This document shows positions 13,219-23,633 of a stretch of DNA of 64,000 bases, in pieces (position 1 is the first letter of the stretch; each line of letters begins with the position of its first letter). The position numbers and the translations under genes are program-made. This DNA comes from Diphasiastrum complanatum (Eukaryota > Streptophyta > Lycopodiopsida > Lycopodiales > Lycopodiaceae). The notes beneath the pieces are model-generated. The model did not search any database and had not been told where the DNA came from. It saw only the letters and a list, made by a program, of their open reading frames with translations. The DNA lies in the NCBI GenBank assembly GCA_029204225.1, contig CM055114.1, forward strand, positions 12,522,144 to 12,586,143. Reading direction: 5' to 3'.

Positions 13219-14431
13219 GTTAAAGTGACCTGATCTTCTCTTTCAACCTATTCCAATGCACAAAGAACTCTCTTGAATGTCAACAAATGAACTCAATAAG
13301 AAATCACAAAGATATGGAACCTATCAAATCTCTTTCTTGCACCAGTATGAGGTCAGAAAGACGTAAATTTTGGCTAATGGTTATCTTTTCCCAATGGTAT
13401 CCATGCGACCAAGTGACTAATTGGAAGGTTTTGTGGTGAATGGGGTTTTCACCTCGTGCTAATCCATGCTAGGTGGTGATAGAATGTATGCGTAGGATTC
13501 GAAAGTGGTCTAAGCATGGTGAAAGGGTTTTAAAATATTTTCAATGTCAGAATGTCTAAGAATTGTTGACTGCATGAAAGGTGGGACTAATGATCGAATC
13601 GTGTTGTTTCTATTAGCATTAACTTGTAGGGTTATGTCGTTTAAAGTCCGGTACTTGCTCATATCGTACTGTTTAGAGCTAACAAACATATAGTGTCTTG
13701 CTAGAATACATGAGAAATTGGGTTGTTTGAATGCGTAAAGTTATCAAAATCACCTAACCGACGTATGTGATTATTGTCTTGCTCGCACTATGGGATGAAT
13801 AATTGACTGTTTTTTTTCAAGTTGCTAAAACGTAAATATTTGTATTACGAAATTTTGGTCATTGATGTCATCATGGAAATTCATAGACGAACTAGTGGTT
13901 CACGATCTAACTAGTTGAAGTGTCAAAGTTTGAAAACATTTTGTCATCATTTATGGAGAGTGTTAATTGGGCCCGACCCTAGTGAAACACCAGAGCGGGT
14001 AGTCCGTCGGAAACATATGAAATATGCTGTCATGGTTAAGTGATTGTCGCAAAATATGCACACCACTTCCAATACTATCTAGTAAAACACCTAGACCCGG
14101 AACCTGGGAATGCTATCATCCAGTGAACAGGCCAGTATGCGTAATGTAAGCTCCATGTCTCATTTGACCTATCCCACCTGAAAGTATAGTGTCTAGGGTG
14201 TCCAAGAAAAAAACAGAACAAATTTAATGGATGTACCCTTACCAATCATAGGTTGGACTTTAGCAAACACGTGACCAAATCTCAAAGACTAAAGTAGGTG
14301 TCTAGAAGTGAGCTAACACCAAAAATGAGTTGGACCTCGTATGATGGGGGAAGAGGATTAGTTCCAGCCCACACGTAGTGATGTTTGCCACTTGAGGTAG
14401 AGAGGACCTCTATGCTATTACTTTTTCACCC
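13219..14431. other. Gene-free stretch with T-family LTR fragment
   Basis: Apart from about 50 bp of G-like leader at its left end, this holds no ORF of note. 13960-14160 resembles the reverse complement of the left part of the T LTR. 14430 is the right breakpoint of the E1 inversion. Confidence 0.55.
13960..14160 (-). repeat. T-family LTR fragment
   Basis: GTGAAACACCAGAGCGGGT near 13983, CATGGTTAAGTG near 14031 and TCTAGTAAAACACCTAGACC near 14077 match, in the same order, the reverse complement of 36290-36490 inside the left LTR of element T. Divergence is considerable. Confidence 0.6.
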
Positions 14432-15140
14432 CTAGCTATGGAAACAGAAATGGAAGCTATAACAAAAAATAGGACGTGGAACTTGGTTGAGCTGCCTGAT
14501 GATAAGATGCCTATCACTTGCAAATGGATATACAAGATCAAATATGGAGCTGATGGACAACTCAACAAGTACAAAGCACGGTTGGTTGCAAGAGGACTTG
14601 AGCAGCAGGAAGGTATTGATTTTGAGAAAACCTTTGCACCCATAGCTAAGATGGTAACTATATGTTCTATCATTGCTATTTCTGTTTTCTATGGCTGGAA
14701 GATCCAGCAAATGGACGTTTTTTTTTGCTTTTCTTAATGGAGTGCTGGATGAAGAGGTGTACTTAGTACAACCTCAAGGATTTGTTGAGCCAGAGAGAGA
14801 GCATCTCGTTTGTAAGCTCAACAAAGCCATTTATGGATTGAAGCACACCACGGGCGTGGTAATCTTGCATTGATGAACACTTCAAGCGAAGGGGAATGGT
14901 AAAGAGTGATGCTGATCCTAATCTTTACATTCTAAGACAAGACGCAGATATAGTGCTCATTGTGTTGTACGTGGATGATTTGATTATTACAGTGAGTAAT
15001 GAGAGATTAATTGATGAAATAAAATCAGATCTTTCCAATGCTTTTGACATGAGTGATCTAGGATTGATGCACTATTGTCTTGGCATTGAAGTATGGCAAA
15101 AGAAAGACATGGTCTTTCTTACACAAAGCAAATATGCATG
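14432..15140 (+). pseudogene. E1 reverse transcriptase (3' half)
   Basis: Copia RT in three frames. METEMEAITKNRTWNLV opens the domain, followed by CKWIYKIK, ARLVARG and DFEKTFAPIAKM. An extra T in the T-run at 14718-14725 shifts the frame before FLNG. The next frame shows VYLVQPQGF and YGLK; then at 14896-15141 LYVDDLIIT carries the Y-x-D-D catalytic pair. A TGA at about 15139 ends the last piece. Opposite in strand to its own gag-integrase half at 6790-8301. Confidence 0.92.
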
Positions 15141-15199
15141 AGATTTGCTTTATAAGTTCAATATGCAGGATTGTACGCCTTTGAGTACACCTATGGATG

Positions 15200-15914
15200 T
15201 CAGCATGAAGCTTACTGCATATGATGAATCTGAGAAAGTGGATGCTTATTTGTATAGATAGCTGGTGGGTAGTTTGATTTATTTGACCTGATATTTCTTA
15301 TGTTGTTGGTGTTGTTAGTCAATTTATGCAAGATCCTAGTCAAGCACATTGGAAGTCTGCTAAACGTATTCTCAGATACATTCGAGGGACATTGAATTAT
15401 GGTTTGAAGTATGATTAGCCTGAAGCGCCAATGTTGGTAGGTTATACAGATGTCGATTGGGCAAGTGATGTCAAAAGATCTACCAGTGGTCATACATTCA
15501 GTTATGGTACAGCTGCAATTTCATGGAGCAGCAGAAAGCAACCTACAGTAGCCTTATCATCGACGGAAGCTAAATATCGAGCACTCAGCAATGCTACACA
15601 AGAAGTGGTATGGTTACGAAGATTGCTTTGTGGATCTAGGTCAACCACAAGTGGATGTGACTGCTATATCTTGCGATAATCAAAGTTGCATTCACCTTGC
15701 CAAAAATCCAGTTCTACATGCTCGAACCAAGCACATCGAAATACACTACCATTTTGTTCGAGAGAAAATTCTTGATGGAGCCATTGATCTTGTTTTTTGT
15801 AAATATGAAGATCAAACGGCAGATATTTTCACTAAGTCATTAGGTAGATGTAAATTTGAGAGGTTTCGTACTCTATTGGGAATAGAAGAATGTAATTTTA
15901 TCATTGAGGGAGAG
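15200..15914 (+). pseudogene. E1 RT end and RNase H
   Basis: Copia RNase H split over frames: GYTDVDWASDVKRSTSGHTF (first Asp), ISWSSRKQPTVALSSTEAKY (catalytic Glu), then from 15640 DNQSCIHLAKNPV and ARTKHIEIHYHFVRE to the C-terminus. Stops in the 15200-15420 connection disrupt it. It ends against the polypurine run ATTGAGGGAGAG at 15903-15914, which primes plus-strand synthesis next to the 3' LTR. Confidence 0.92.
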
Positions 15915-16177
15915 TGTTAGAAATCAATGATAAACTTCATTGTTATTGTTTACGAGGTACATTAATGTTGACAGTTGTGACCAGCTGTCATTAGCCGTAG
16001 GCTAGTCTATTAGTCTACTCGTAGGTTTTCTCTCTCTATCAGGGATTCAGGGTTTATTTGTACATTTCACATTCTGTATGAGTTAGTGTGATAGAGTGAC
16101 AGTGCGTGTTCTTCTTCCGCCTTCTTGTGGTGATTGCTAATGGTGAATGCTTGATGTTGCATATCTAATTCTTGACA
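15915..16177 (+). repeat. E1 3' LTR with target duplication
   Basis: 263 bp, TGTTAGAAATC...TTCTTGACA, preceded by a polypurine tract and followed by TAAGG (16178-16182), the target duplication shared with the inverted 5' LTR. Confidence 0.96.
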
Positions 16178-16182
16178 TAAGG

Positions 16183-17218
16183 TCGTAATTTTTGAGAAGT
16201 AGCTCCATATTTGATAAAATAACAGGAGTATCGAATATTGTAAAGAGTACTCGGATCAAAATATTATTGATTTTCCCTTGATTTAGGCAATTTTAACGAA
16301 GTAACGAAAATGAACTGTATGGTAAAAAAAGGAAGTAGCCTAGCATTTACTTGTGTCAATGGAATTTTTGGGGACCTTCGCCAAAAGAATTTTCAGGTGA
16401 TCGAAAAATCTGAGGAAGAAAATGAGACACATGTGTAGGTAAATGTGACAATGTTATGTAATTTGGATTGGTTAATTATCCGTGTTTGGAAATTGCATAG
16501 CACCGGTTTTTTGAATTCACTAAGTTGAATTTATTTTAAATATCTATAGGACCATGAGTTGACCCTATTTGTTATTGGAAATTGTGATACGAAATGAGAA
16601 ATGAGCCTTATTCCTAAGAGTTGGAACTCTCAGATGCTAGGAATTCAGGATGATAGTACCAACCATAGGGGTTGTTTATGTGACGGTAAAGCCATGTGCA
16701 GATTCTTGTTAAATCACAAATTTGAGCTGGATTATTGCGATCCATTAGAAACAAATTTGGGGGTACTCCAATATTTGGTGGGATAGATATATGCGTATGT
16801 GGTATTGGAAATCCAGATGGAGTTCAAGCGAGCGATATTACACTGATGCAAAATTCAAATACCAATACAGCAACAACGAGCTTTTTGATGATGAAATTGG
16901 TATCAACATTGCTTCAATGAAGTCAATAATAAGAGATCCATCCAAAGATCTAAAGCAAATCTGCACCGAGCTACCAATTAATGAATCTAATGTGATATTG
17001 ATGGAAGGAGTTGGTGCAAAATCCTTGAATAATCTTGCATTAGAGGATGTCATCAATCCTATTTGAATATTTGACGACAATTTTGTTCTATTAGGTCACC
17101 GAGGTGGATGAACCATGTGCTCGTTAAACAATTAAGACCATAAAACAAAATAGAAAAGAGTGGGAAGGGCTCGTGAAGAGGAGGTCACGGTCTCAGCTGA
17201 GGAGTCGGGAGGTTGTCG
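16183..17218. other. Downstream flank of E1
   Basis: Ordinary AT-rich sequence holding only the doubtful ORF at 16791-17066. It is the right-hand part of the E1 target locus; its left-hand partner now sits inverted at 9271 onwards. Confidence 0.5.
16791..17066 (+). CDS. Unidentified 91-codon ORF
   Basis: Not recognised. The ORF is of mixed, non-repetitive composition, with an acidic, Ile/Ser/Asn-rich C-terminal half (DEIGINIASMKSIIRDPSK). It has no signal peptide, membrane segment or retroelement motif. It lies between the E1 target site and a tandem-repeat region and has no neighbours that suggest a role. It could be a degraded exon or a chance ORF; the second is more likely. Confidence 0.2.
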   Translation: MRMWYWKSRWSSSERYYTDAKFKYQYSNNELFDDEIGINIASMKSIIRDPSKDLKQICTELPINESNVILMEGVGAKSLNNLALEDVINPI

Positions 17219-17288
17219 GCTCGGTCGAAAGCTGAGGAACAAAACGCTCGGTCGAGAGCTGAGGACAAATGCTCGGTCGAGAGCTGAG
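17219..17288. repeat. 25-27-bp tandem repeat, three copies
   Basis: GCTCGGTCGAGAGCTGAG (first copy GCTCGGTCGAAAGCTGAG) starts at 17219, 17246 and 17271. Confidence 0.85.
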
Positions 17289-17345
17289 TCTCGTTATGGG
17301 TAGAGATAGCAGTACTGTCTCAAGTAAAATTAACCTGCTGCGGAA

Positions 17346-17512
17346 GGATTGGTCATAGATTGATTGCTGGCCACAAAATCAGAGTAAATTTGCAAAGATC
17401 AGGTGCTCGGATTGGTCGTAGATTGATTGCTGGCCACAAAATCAGAGTAAATTTGCAAAGATCATGTGCTCGGATTGGTCGTAGATTGATTGCTGGCCAC
17501 AAAATCAAATGG
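17346..17512. repeat. 63-bp tandem repeat, 2.6 copies
   Basis: GGATTGGTCGTAGATTGATT starts at 17346 (with one change), 17409 and 17472. Copies are nearly identical. The period is 21 codons, giving the repeated peptide IAGHKIRVNLQRS in the ORF 17360-17602, which otherwise looks non-coding. Confidence 0.93.
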
Positions 17513-18212
17513 AAATCAATGGTAAAAAGCAAAAGTGGAAGATCCTTTGTAGAAAGAATGTGGATCAACGATGCTTGGCTTGAATGCAAGAAGAAAAACT
17601 GAATTTCAGAAGATAGAGCAGCTTGTACACTGAGTTCTAGACTTCTTGTTACGTTGAGCTTGTGTGGGAAAGTTGAGAGCGGAAAGTAAATGCATGTTCA
17701 CTGGGTGATTCGTCAAGATGTTAGTTGGTAAGCCAAGGCTGTTGTAAAGCGGAATAGGGTATGAAGTGCTTTGCTCGAAATATCAACAGCAAAAGAAGGC
17801 CTACTTTGTGCCTAAATCCGCAAACTGCCAACGCATTGCATAGCTTTTTCTCAGAAGCATTTGTCGTTGTGCAGGTAATTGGCAACATCATTGATTTGGT
17901 TGGATGATGCTAAGCGGTGAAATTTTTTTCAAAGCAGGATACCAGATCTGGTTTGAGGTCAAGATCCATTGAATGGGATGGTAGGCAAGAATAACTCCAA
18001 TGTATCAGATCATTAAAACAATACTCAGAGATGCTGGAAATAAACTTGCTATGCAGGAGTTCACGATCCTTCCTGTTGGTGGTTCGTCATTCAAGGAAAC
18101 AATGAAGATAACAGTGGATCTGAGAAAGTCAGTTAGGAAAATTTTGAAAGACAAGCTGACAATGAACGTCTTAGTGTTCAGGACATCATCCATTATTTTT
18201 GGTGGGTGAGGT
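17513..18212. other. Stretch without recognisable genes
   Basis: No motif or convincing ORF is visible; the 69-codon ORF at 18000-18209 is unrecognised. Confidence 0.5.
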
Positions 18213-18266
18213 CCTTCCTTGCTGGGAGGCCCTTGCCCGAGGGCAGGCCCCGACCAGCAAGGAAGG
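18213..18266. other. GC-rich stem-loop
   Basis: Perfect 13-bp arms CCTTCCTTGCTGG (18213-18225) and CCAGCAAGGAAGG (18254-18266), with an inner TGCCC/GGGCA stem. It is followed by T17 (18313-18329), the palindrome GTACGGCCGTAC and T15 (18375-18389). No transposon termini were recognised. Confidence 0.7.
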
Positions 18267-18494
18267 CCGGAGAGCTTCGGGCCTTCCCCTACGTAATGCC
18301 ATTGCGCGAAGGTTTTTTTTTTTTTTTTTCCTTCGTTTTTTTGGCCGTACGGTACGGCCGTACGCGTGGACCAGTTTTTTTTTTTTTTTCCCGATTTTTT
18401 GCCGTTATTATTTTTTCGCAAATTTTTTTACGTTTGTGGTGGAATGTGGATGTGGACAGCCAATGATGGGCTACCACATAGCACATGCACATTT

Positions 18495-18637
18495 CACCGG
18501 AGAGAGGAGAGAGAACGTGCATTCCACCGGAGAGAGAACGTGCAATCCACCGGAGATAGGAGAGAGAACGTGCATTCCACCGGAGAGAGGAGAGAGAAAG
18601 TGAATTCCACCGGAGAGAGGAGAGAGAATGACAAATT
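18495..18637. repeat. 30-bp GA-rich minisatellite, five units
   Basis: CACCGGAGAGAGGAGAGAGA units begin at 18495, 18525, 18548, 18578 and 18608; the second lacks 7 bp. ORFs on both strands across it are by-products of the repeat. Confidence 0.93.
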
Positions 18638-18639
18638 CC

Positions 18640-19345
18640 TAGGAGAGAGAAAATTGGATGGACATTATGCTCTTGGAGGTGGTCCCAAAATACAAAGGAC
18701 ACCTGAGCACAAGGCATTACGAATGTAGAACAGAGGCCAATAATTTTACTAGCAAAGAAATGTCATAGGATGTCCTCGGGCTAAGAGGGTGGATGTGGGG
18801 AGGGTAGAAGTATTTTTAGGTTAGGTTTAGGCTTTTTTTTTTTTACAAGGAAACAAAACTTCAAGAATGAAGAATTGAAGTGATTCTCTCCCAAATTTTC
18901 TACTCAAACTAAGAATTAACCTATTCCACAAGATTTGTCATATCTCCGTCAATTTTCAACCAAATTGGCTGCAAATTGGCTCAGATTCAAGCTAAGAGTG
19001 AGATCTACAATCCTATAAAATTACAGTCACAAATTCAACCAGAAGTACAGCCAAAAATGGAGGAAAATAGACTGAAGAAACTATCACTAACTAAAATTGA
19101 AAAAAAAGCACTAGAATGCCCATAACTTGGTCATTATACCTCCAAATCAAAAAATCTTAGTATCTCTAAAAAGTTAAAAGAGAGATCTACTGATCTTTAA
19201 TAAGAAACTACACAAAAATTGAAGATTAACTGGTCAAAAATTGAACCAAATCTTGCTGGAAGTTGAGAAAAACAAGAAAACTAAAATAAGAAACTCTACC
19301 AAACTTAGCAAAAAACACCAAATCTGATGGGAAAAGGATCTAATG
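18640..19345 (-). other. Leader of element L, truncated
   Basis: Non-coding, T-rich in element orientation, directly downstream of the L primer site. It ends in unrelated sequence to the left with no gag start, so only the 5' end of the element survives. Confidence 0.5.
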
Positions 19346-19357
19346 CTCTGATACCAA
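19346..19357 (-). promoter_or_regulatory. Primer binding site of element L
   Basis: Minus strand TGGTATCAGAGC, a perfect match to the standard initiator-Met primer site, 4 bases from the LTR end. Confidence 0.93.
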
Positions 19358-19361
19358 AATT

Positions 19362-19780
19362 GTCATGTGCCAACCTTAGCATTCAAACATCCAATCCATT
19401 CATCAACATCAAATTATAATGGAAATGCAAGAAATCAAGAAAATACTCAAGAAATCAAGAAACTAGACAAAAGTAGCAAAACTTCACCAAAATAGGCAAA
19501 GTAAGGTTCCATTTTTAATGAATGGAGATCAATCAAAGGATAGGGGCCTGATTCTAGAGCATCATCATAGCTCTCATGTGATTTTAGACACATGAACCAC
19601 TTTCTCCATCAAGAATGCTCTCAAAGAGAAGCTTCAAGATCTCTTAAAACTCAAAATTACAAAATGAACAATAGCCTCCAAATTTAGCACGACCTCAGCT
19701 ATTTATAGTGGTCATTTGTGTCTCTACTATAAGTTTGGGGCCTTATTTGGCTAATTTGGGCCTTACAACCATTATTACAG
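19362..19780 (-). repeat. 5' LTR of element L
   Basis: In element orientation it ends GGTTGGCACATGACA next to the primer site. A TATA-like CACTATAAATAGCTG lies near 19700 on the minus strand. The 5' boundary is not sharp because sequence runs into the G3 fragment; 19780 is approximate. Confidence 0.7.
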
Positions 19781-19903
19781 GTCCGCTATTCACAAATATA
19801 GCGAGATTGTTCGAGCCACCTTATTAACTGTCCTAATGACTAACTCTAGTGTACTTTAGATCCATGGCCATATTTGGCAATTCATTAGTAAGCTCATGGG
19901 GTA

Positions 19904-20319
19904 GCCAATACTTGGAGATTGTCAATTTTTGGTGAATTCATGGTCATTTTCTTGTGTCAAGTAGATCTTGAAGAAGGACTAGTACTACCACTTAGTTATA
20001 TGGAGTCATGTGGTGTTGGATTAGCATCATTGATGTACTCAATTACTCATGGATTTCCAAGGTTTGATGGTTTCTTGTGGCAAGATGGAGATGGAGGCTC
20101 ATTCACATTCTATTTGGTTCTTCATGTTCTAGTCACATCTTGACATGTAAAATTGATGTAAGAAATAGTGAAGCATCCAAAGTGGACACTATTCTCCATA
20201 TCAATTATGGAACTACTTTAGATCATTAGAAAGGAGGTCTATACTTAGGATGGAGATCATTCTAAAGTTGGATCAAAGTTTTATGGTCAAAACTATGCCA
20301 AAACTAGTTGAAGAGGGAG
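19904..20319 (+). pseudogene. G3: 3' internal remnant of a G-family Copia
   Basis: GCCAATACTTGGAGATTGTC at 19904 is shared with G1 near 42839. After about 200 bp partly shared with G2, CATGTTCTAGTCACATCTTG and the next 150 bp match the end of the RT-replacing segment of G1 and G2. It ends in the decayed RNase H tail and the purine run GAAGAGGGAG before an LTR. Compared with G1 it holds extra sequence and lacks other parts, so each copy is a different deletion derivative. No intact coding frame. Confidence 0.75.
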
Positions 20320-20621
20320 TGTTAAAGATTTCAACTAGTTTAGTCAAGTTTAGTCATATTTTGGTTAATTGTCCATATTAGGCCAATATGCATTTTAGAC
20401 TTAGAGATGAACTTTATGAAAGTTATCTTAGACTAAAAGCATTTGAATAAACACTTTTGAAAAGTGTGGGAAAGTTATTAGGTCAAATTTGGACACATTC
20501 AAATTTGAATGTTAGATGCATTGAATCTAGTCATAATGGTTGATAGGGATTTAGGGAGGGAAACCAAAGTTCAAATGAGGCATGGATATGCTATAAAAGG
20601 CTATAAATTCATGGGAGAACA

Positions 20622-20714
<93 letters not shown>

Positions 20715-20844
20715 CTTATACATGAGTTTGCTTGGGTTCATCTATCCATTGGTGCACTATCTTGATAATATCTTGCAATCTTGTGTGTAGAATGCTCATA
20801 TATTGCTATTTTTGGATCCACACATGGGAAATATAGTAGGGTAA
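20320..20844 (+). repeat. G3 3' LTR, truncated
   Basis: Begins TGTTAAAGATTTCAACTAG, a diverged form of the G LTR start TGTGAAAGATTCAACTAG. It has the TATA box CTATAAAAGG at 20591-20600 and ends within the region corresponding to ACGGACAACAA of G1. A CT tract expanded just after the TATA box. Confidence 0.85.
20624..20710. repeat. (CT)n microsatellite inside an LTR
   Basis: 87 bp of CT repeats about 25 bp downstream of the LTR TATA box, where G1 and G2 have only a short TCTTCTCTCTTCTC run. Confidence 0.99.
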
Positions 20845-21086
20845 TGTTATTGTACGGACAACAATAAACTGATCTTCAGTAAAAGTCACATCCATGTTAG
20901 TAAAAGTTTACAAGTTTTAATATTGTATAGTCGATACATTCCATTAGAAGAATCATAGCCAACAAAAATATTCCTGAAAGAATGTTGATCTAATTTCTTT
21001 CTTGTGTCCCAAACTGTCTTGAATAATAGTTCATTTCTGTAGACTATTGTAGAGAGTGAGTATTTACATTGTACATGAGTACTCAA
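20845..21086 (-). pseudogene. Copia integrase C-terminal fragment
   Basis: Minus-strand LDQHSFRNIFVGYDSSNGMY followed by an RLYN motif is the K-x-x-x-F-V-G-Y region near the end of Copia integrases; beyond it MDVTFTED resembles the next conserved stretch. Both sides are truncated, the left one by the G3 LTR. Confidence 0.85.
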
Positions 21087-21217
21087 AAGAGAGAATTAGG
21101 TGAGTACAAGTAAGATTAAACTCCAACACAAAATAATAGAGAAAAATAGTAAAATTATTGTAACTTCTATACCAGCATGGCTTGAAAGTACAATAAAAAA
21201 AATACAAATGAAGCACA

Positions 21218-21219
<2 letters not shown>

Positions 21220-21257
<38 letters not shown>

Positions 21258-21274
21258 CGCGCGCGCGCGTGTGT
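21220..21274. repeat. (GT)n(GC)n alternating tract
   Basis: About 55 bp of strict purine-pyrimidine alternation: TG repeats, then GCGCGCACGCGCGCGCGCG, then GTGTGT. Confidence 0.98.
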
Positions 21275-22397
21275 AGCCCTCAAGTTTCTAATAAGCATAA
21301 TGTTGTGAGTTGCACACAATCTTAAACCAAAAATTGCACTAAAAGAAAAAGTGGCACCAAAATTGGTTGTGCTTGCATAATCTTGTCTTTGGTGTTTGCA
21401 TAAGAAAGTTTGTCATTGCAAGTAAAAGGCCACCAGAAAGACCATGAAATAGGAATTTCTTGTTACCCATCCTCGGTTAAGGAAATACAATATCTCCAAG
21501 GATAATCAACATGCTATGGCGCATGCACTTGGATTTCTTTATCCTTTCTTGGTTTGTGTGTGATAGACCTTCTCCTAAGCATGTGTGCAATGATAAATTT
21601 GAATTGTCCCATATAGCTAATGGACAAGCTTGTAGTATACATAACATATAAGTTATAATTTGTTGAAAAATTAATTTGAAATCTATGAATATTTTATCGG
21701 CTTGGCACATGCCAATGTGTACCCTCCTACATGGTGTGCTAAGAGTTATAAAGGTAGTATCAGAGTACAAGGTTGGGCTTGGGCAACTATCGTGTAGGTA
21801 TGCCAATCAGTAGCTAGTTTGTTGTGGTGGGGAAGTTTGTTATGGCCCACACATTTGAGTTTTTCTAGCTTAGTGCATGATAGACCTTTTTCTAAGCACA
21901 AGCACCGAATATGTAAATTGTCTCTACTCTTTCATGACATGCCAAGAGCTCTAAAACAACCAATAAGCTATTATAGATGTAGATGCAAATTCTAATATGA
22001 AATTTTCAATGGTGTTTCTTGTTGGAAGAACATGCACCCATTAACTTCAATAGTTATGTCGTAATGACAAAATAGTGGTTTGGAGAGCCTTCAACTCTCC
22101 AGAGGTGAAAAATCTAGATGGATAAAGACAAAAGATCAAAAGATTTATGCATTCTTATTTATTGATTTTGAATAAGATTTTACTCTTCTAAACAATCCAA
22201 CTCACGACGTTTTTTAGCCCTTTTGTTTTCGATAGAATGTACATCCTTTTACCAAGCAATTTGCAAAGAGTCTTTCTTATTTCTTATTTACTTTGATTGT
22301 ATAAACCCAATCTTCAAATCAATGGATGTGCTTGAATGAATAATATAATTCTAAGTACTCCTTGAACCCTTTTCGGGGGGGGGGGGGTACAGAGTCG

Positions 22398-22680
22398 TTT
22401 TGTGGTACGAAACGGTTCCATACCACAAAATCCTAATTTTTTTCTTCTTCCAAAACTCCTAAAAATGGTCTAAAAACTCAAAATAATGGCTAAAATATTG
22501 AAAAAGGACCCAATTCTAAAAATAGAAAATACATAATACTATTTTTAAGTAGTATATTAGTTACTTTATCTTTTCTATTTTTTTCATTTTTGGGCCTTTC
22601 TCTAGAAAAGAATACACATTCCATACCCATTCCGTACACTCTGCCCACAAGACGAGATACGGAATGAAACCGTTCCGTAT
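22398..22680. repeat. Pair of short inverted repeats
   Basis: TTTTGTGGTA/TACCACAAAA at 22398-22407 and 22421-22430, and ATACGGAA/TTCCGTAT at 22657-22664 and 22673-22680. The intervening sequence repeats CGTTCC/CCGTA words. It could be a small non-autonomous DNA element, but no target duplication was seen. Confidence 0.45.
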
Positions 22681-23019
22681 ATCTTCTTAGATATATTTTA
22701 TCTTTGTTCTGTCAAAAACAAAAAACATTACCAAAGAACTTGTTCCATGAGTTGTGGATGAAAGTGATGTCCCTTTACAAAGAAATAAGAGTGCATCAAC
22801 ATATGTGCATATACTTTTTGAGTCTACGTGGTAAACCATTATAGAATATCTAGAAAGCAAAACGAAATGCTAATGTTTGGTGTATGGCTTGTAGGGACAC
22901 TCTAAAACTCATTGTCCAAATTTATAAACCAACTGTATAGAGGAAGAACTATTCCTCTGTCCAGTTGATAACCACGAGGAAGTAGCTTATACTGTTATTC
23001 CTCCTAACCAAAAGAATCC

Positions 23020-23272
23020 TGCACCAAAACTACGGTCTAATCAACAATATAGACTCCACTCCACCACCCAGTATAAGGGGCTCATGTTACAATTGCGCCC
23101 CTGATTGTCCTGAACCTAGGAGGTCTGTAAGATATGTGCCACTTTGTGCTAACTACAAAGGTGAAGGACATGTGACTGCCGAATGTCCTCAGCCACAACA
23201 GCCACGATCTAAACCACGATATGTAAATTCATCTAAGGAAGATGAGCCTCGACCATCTAAGGTCCACCACTG
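23020..23272 (+). pseudogene. Gag-like zinc-knuckle fragment
   Basis: The plus frame gives SCYNCAPDCPEPRR and then LCANYKGEGHVTAECPQ, the second close to a C-x2-C-x4-H-x4-C knuckle with its second Cys replaced by Tyr. It ends at a TGA at 23272. Acidic and Lys-rich sequence follows to 23640. Such paired knuckles occur in Gypsy and related gag proteins; the exact family cannot be named. Both flanks are eroded. Confidence 0.5.
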
Positions 23273-23633
23273 ATATAGTAGTATAGAGAGTAGAAGTAGA
23301 ATTAGAGATTCTAGAGGACCAGGATTGGCCCGAATTAGAGTTAGATATAAATAAAGTCACAACTCGAAATAGGAAATATATACCAACTCTGCTAGATAAG
23401 ACGAAAATTAAGAAGGTAAAAAATGTGAATTCTGCGAAAAATACAAAAAACGCGACAAAAAGACGCAAACTGCAAAACAGGTCACAGAAACTGCTCATAA
23501 TAAAGATTCAGACTTTGATCAATCAAATAAAAAGTATTATGAAGCGGATATTAGTTCAGAGGCTAAGAAACTTCTTGATGAAGAGACTAAGAAAGTTAAA
23601 AAAGTGACGTTTGTAGATCCGAAACAGGTTGTA

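Larger units (their letters stand above)
6790..16182. mobile_element. Copia element E1, split by an inversion
   Basis: The 5' half (LTR, primer site, gag, protease, integrase) lies on the minus strand at 6790-9270, the 3' half (RT, RNase H, LTR) on the plus strand at 14432-16177. Both LTRs are 263 bp and differ at about 12 positions by hand count. The 5 bases outside each LTR are the same when read in element orientation (TAAGG: CCTTA at 9271-9275 on plus, TAAGG at 16178-16182). So one insertion was later rearranged by inversion of roughly 6790-14430. About 150-200 codons between integrase and RT are missing at the breakpoint. Confidence 0.88.
21087..23019. other. Stretch without recognisable genes
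   Basis: Holds an alternating GT/GC tract (21220-21274), a G13 run (22375-22387) and two short inverted repeats. No convincing coding region. Confidence 0.5.

Noticed and set aside
17219-18637. Tandem repeats considered as a CRISPR array
   Set aside because: Units are contiguous without unique spacers, and the window is plant DNA.
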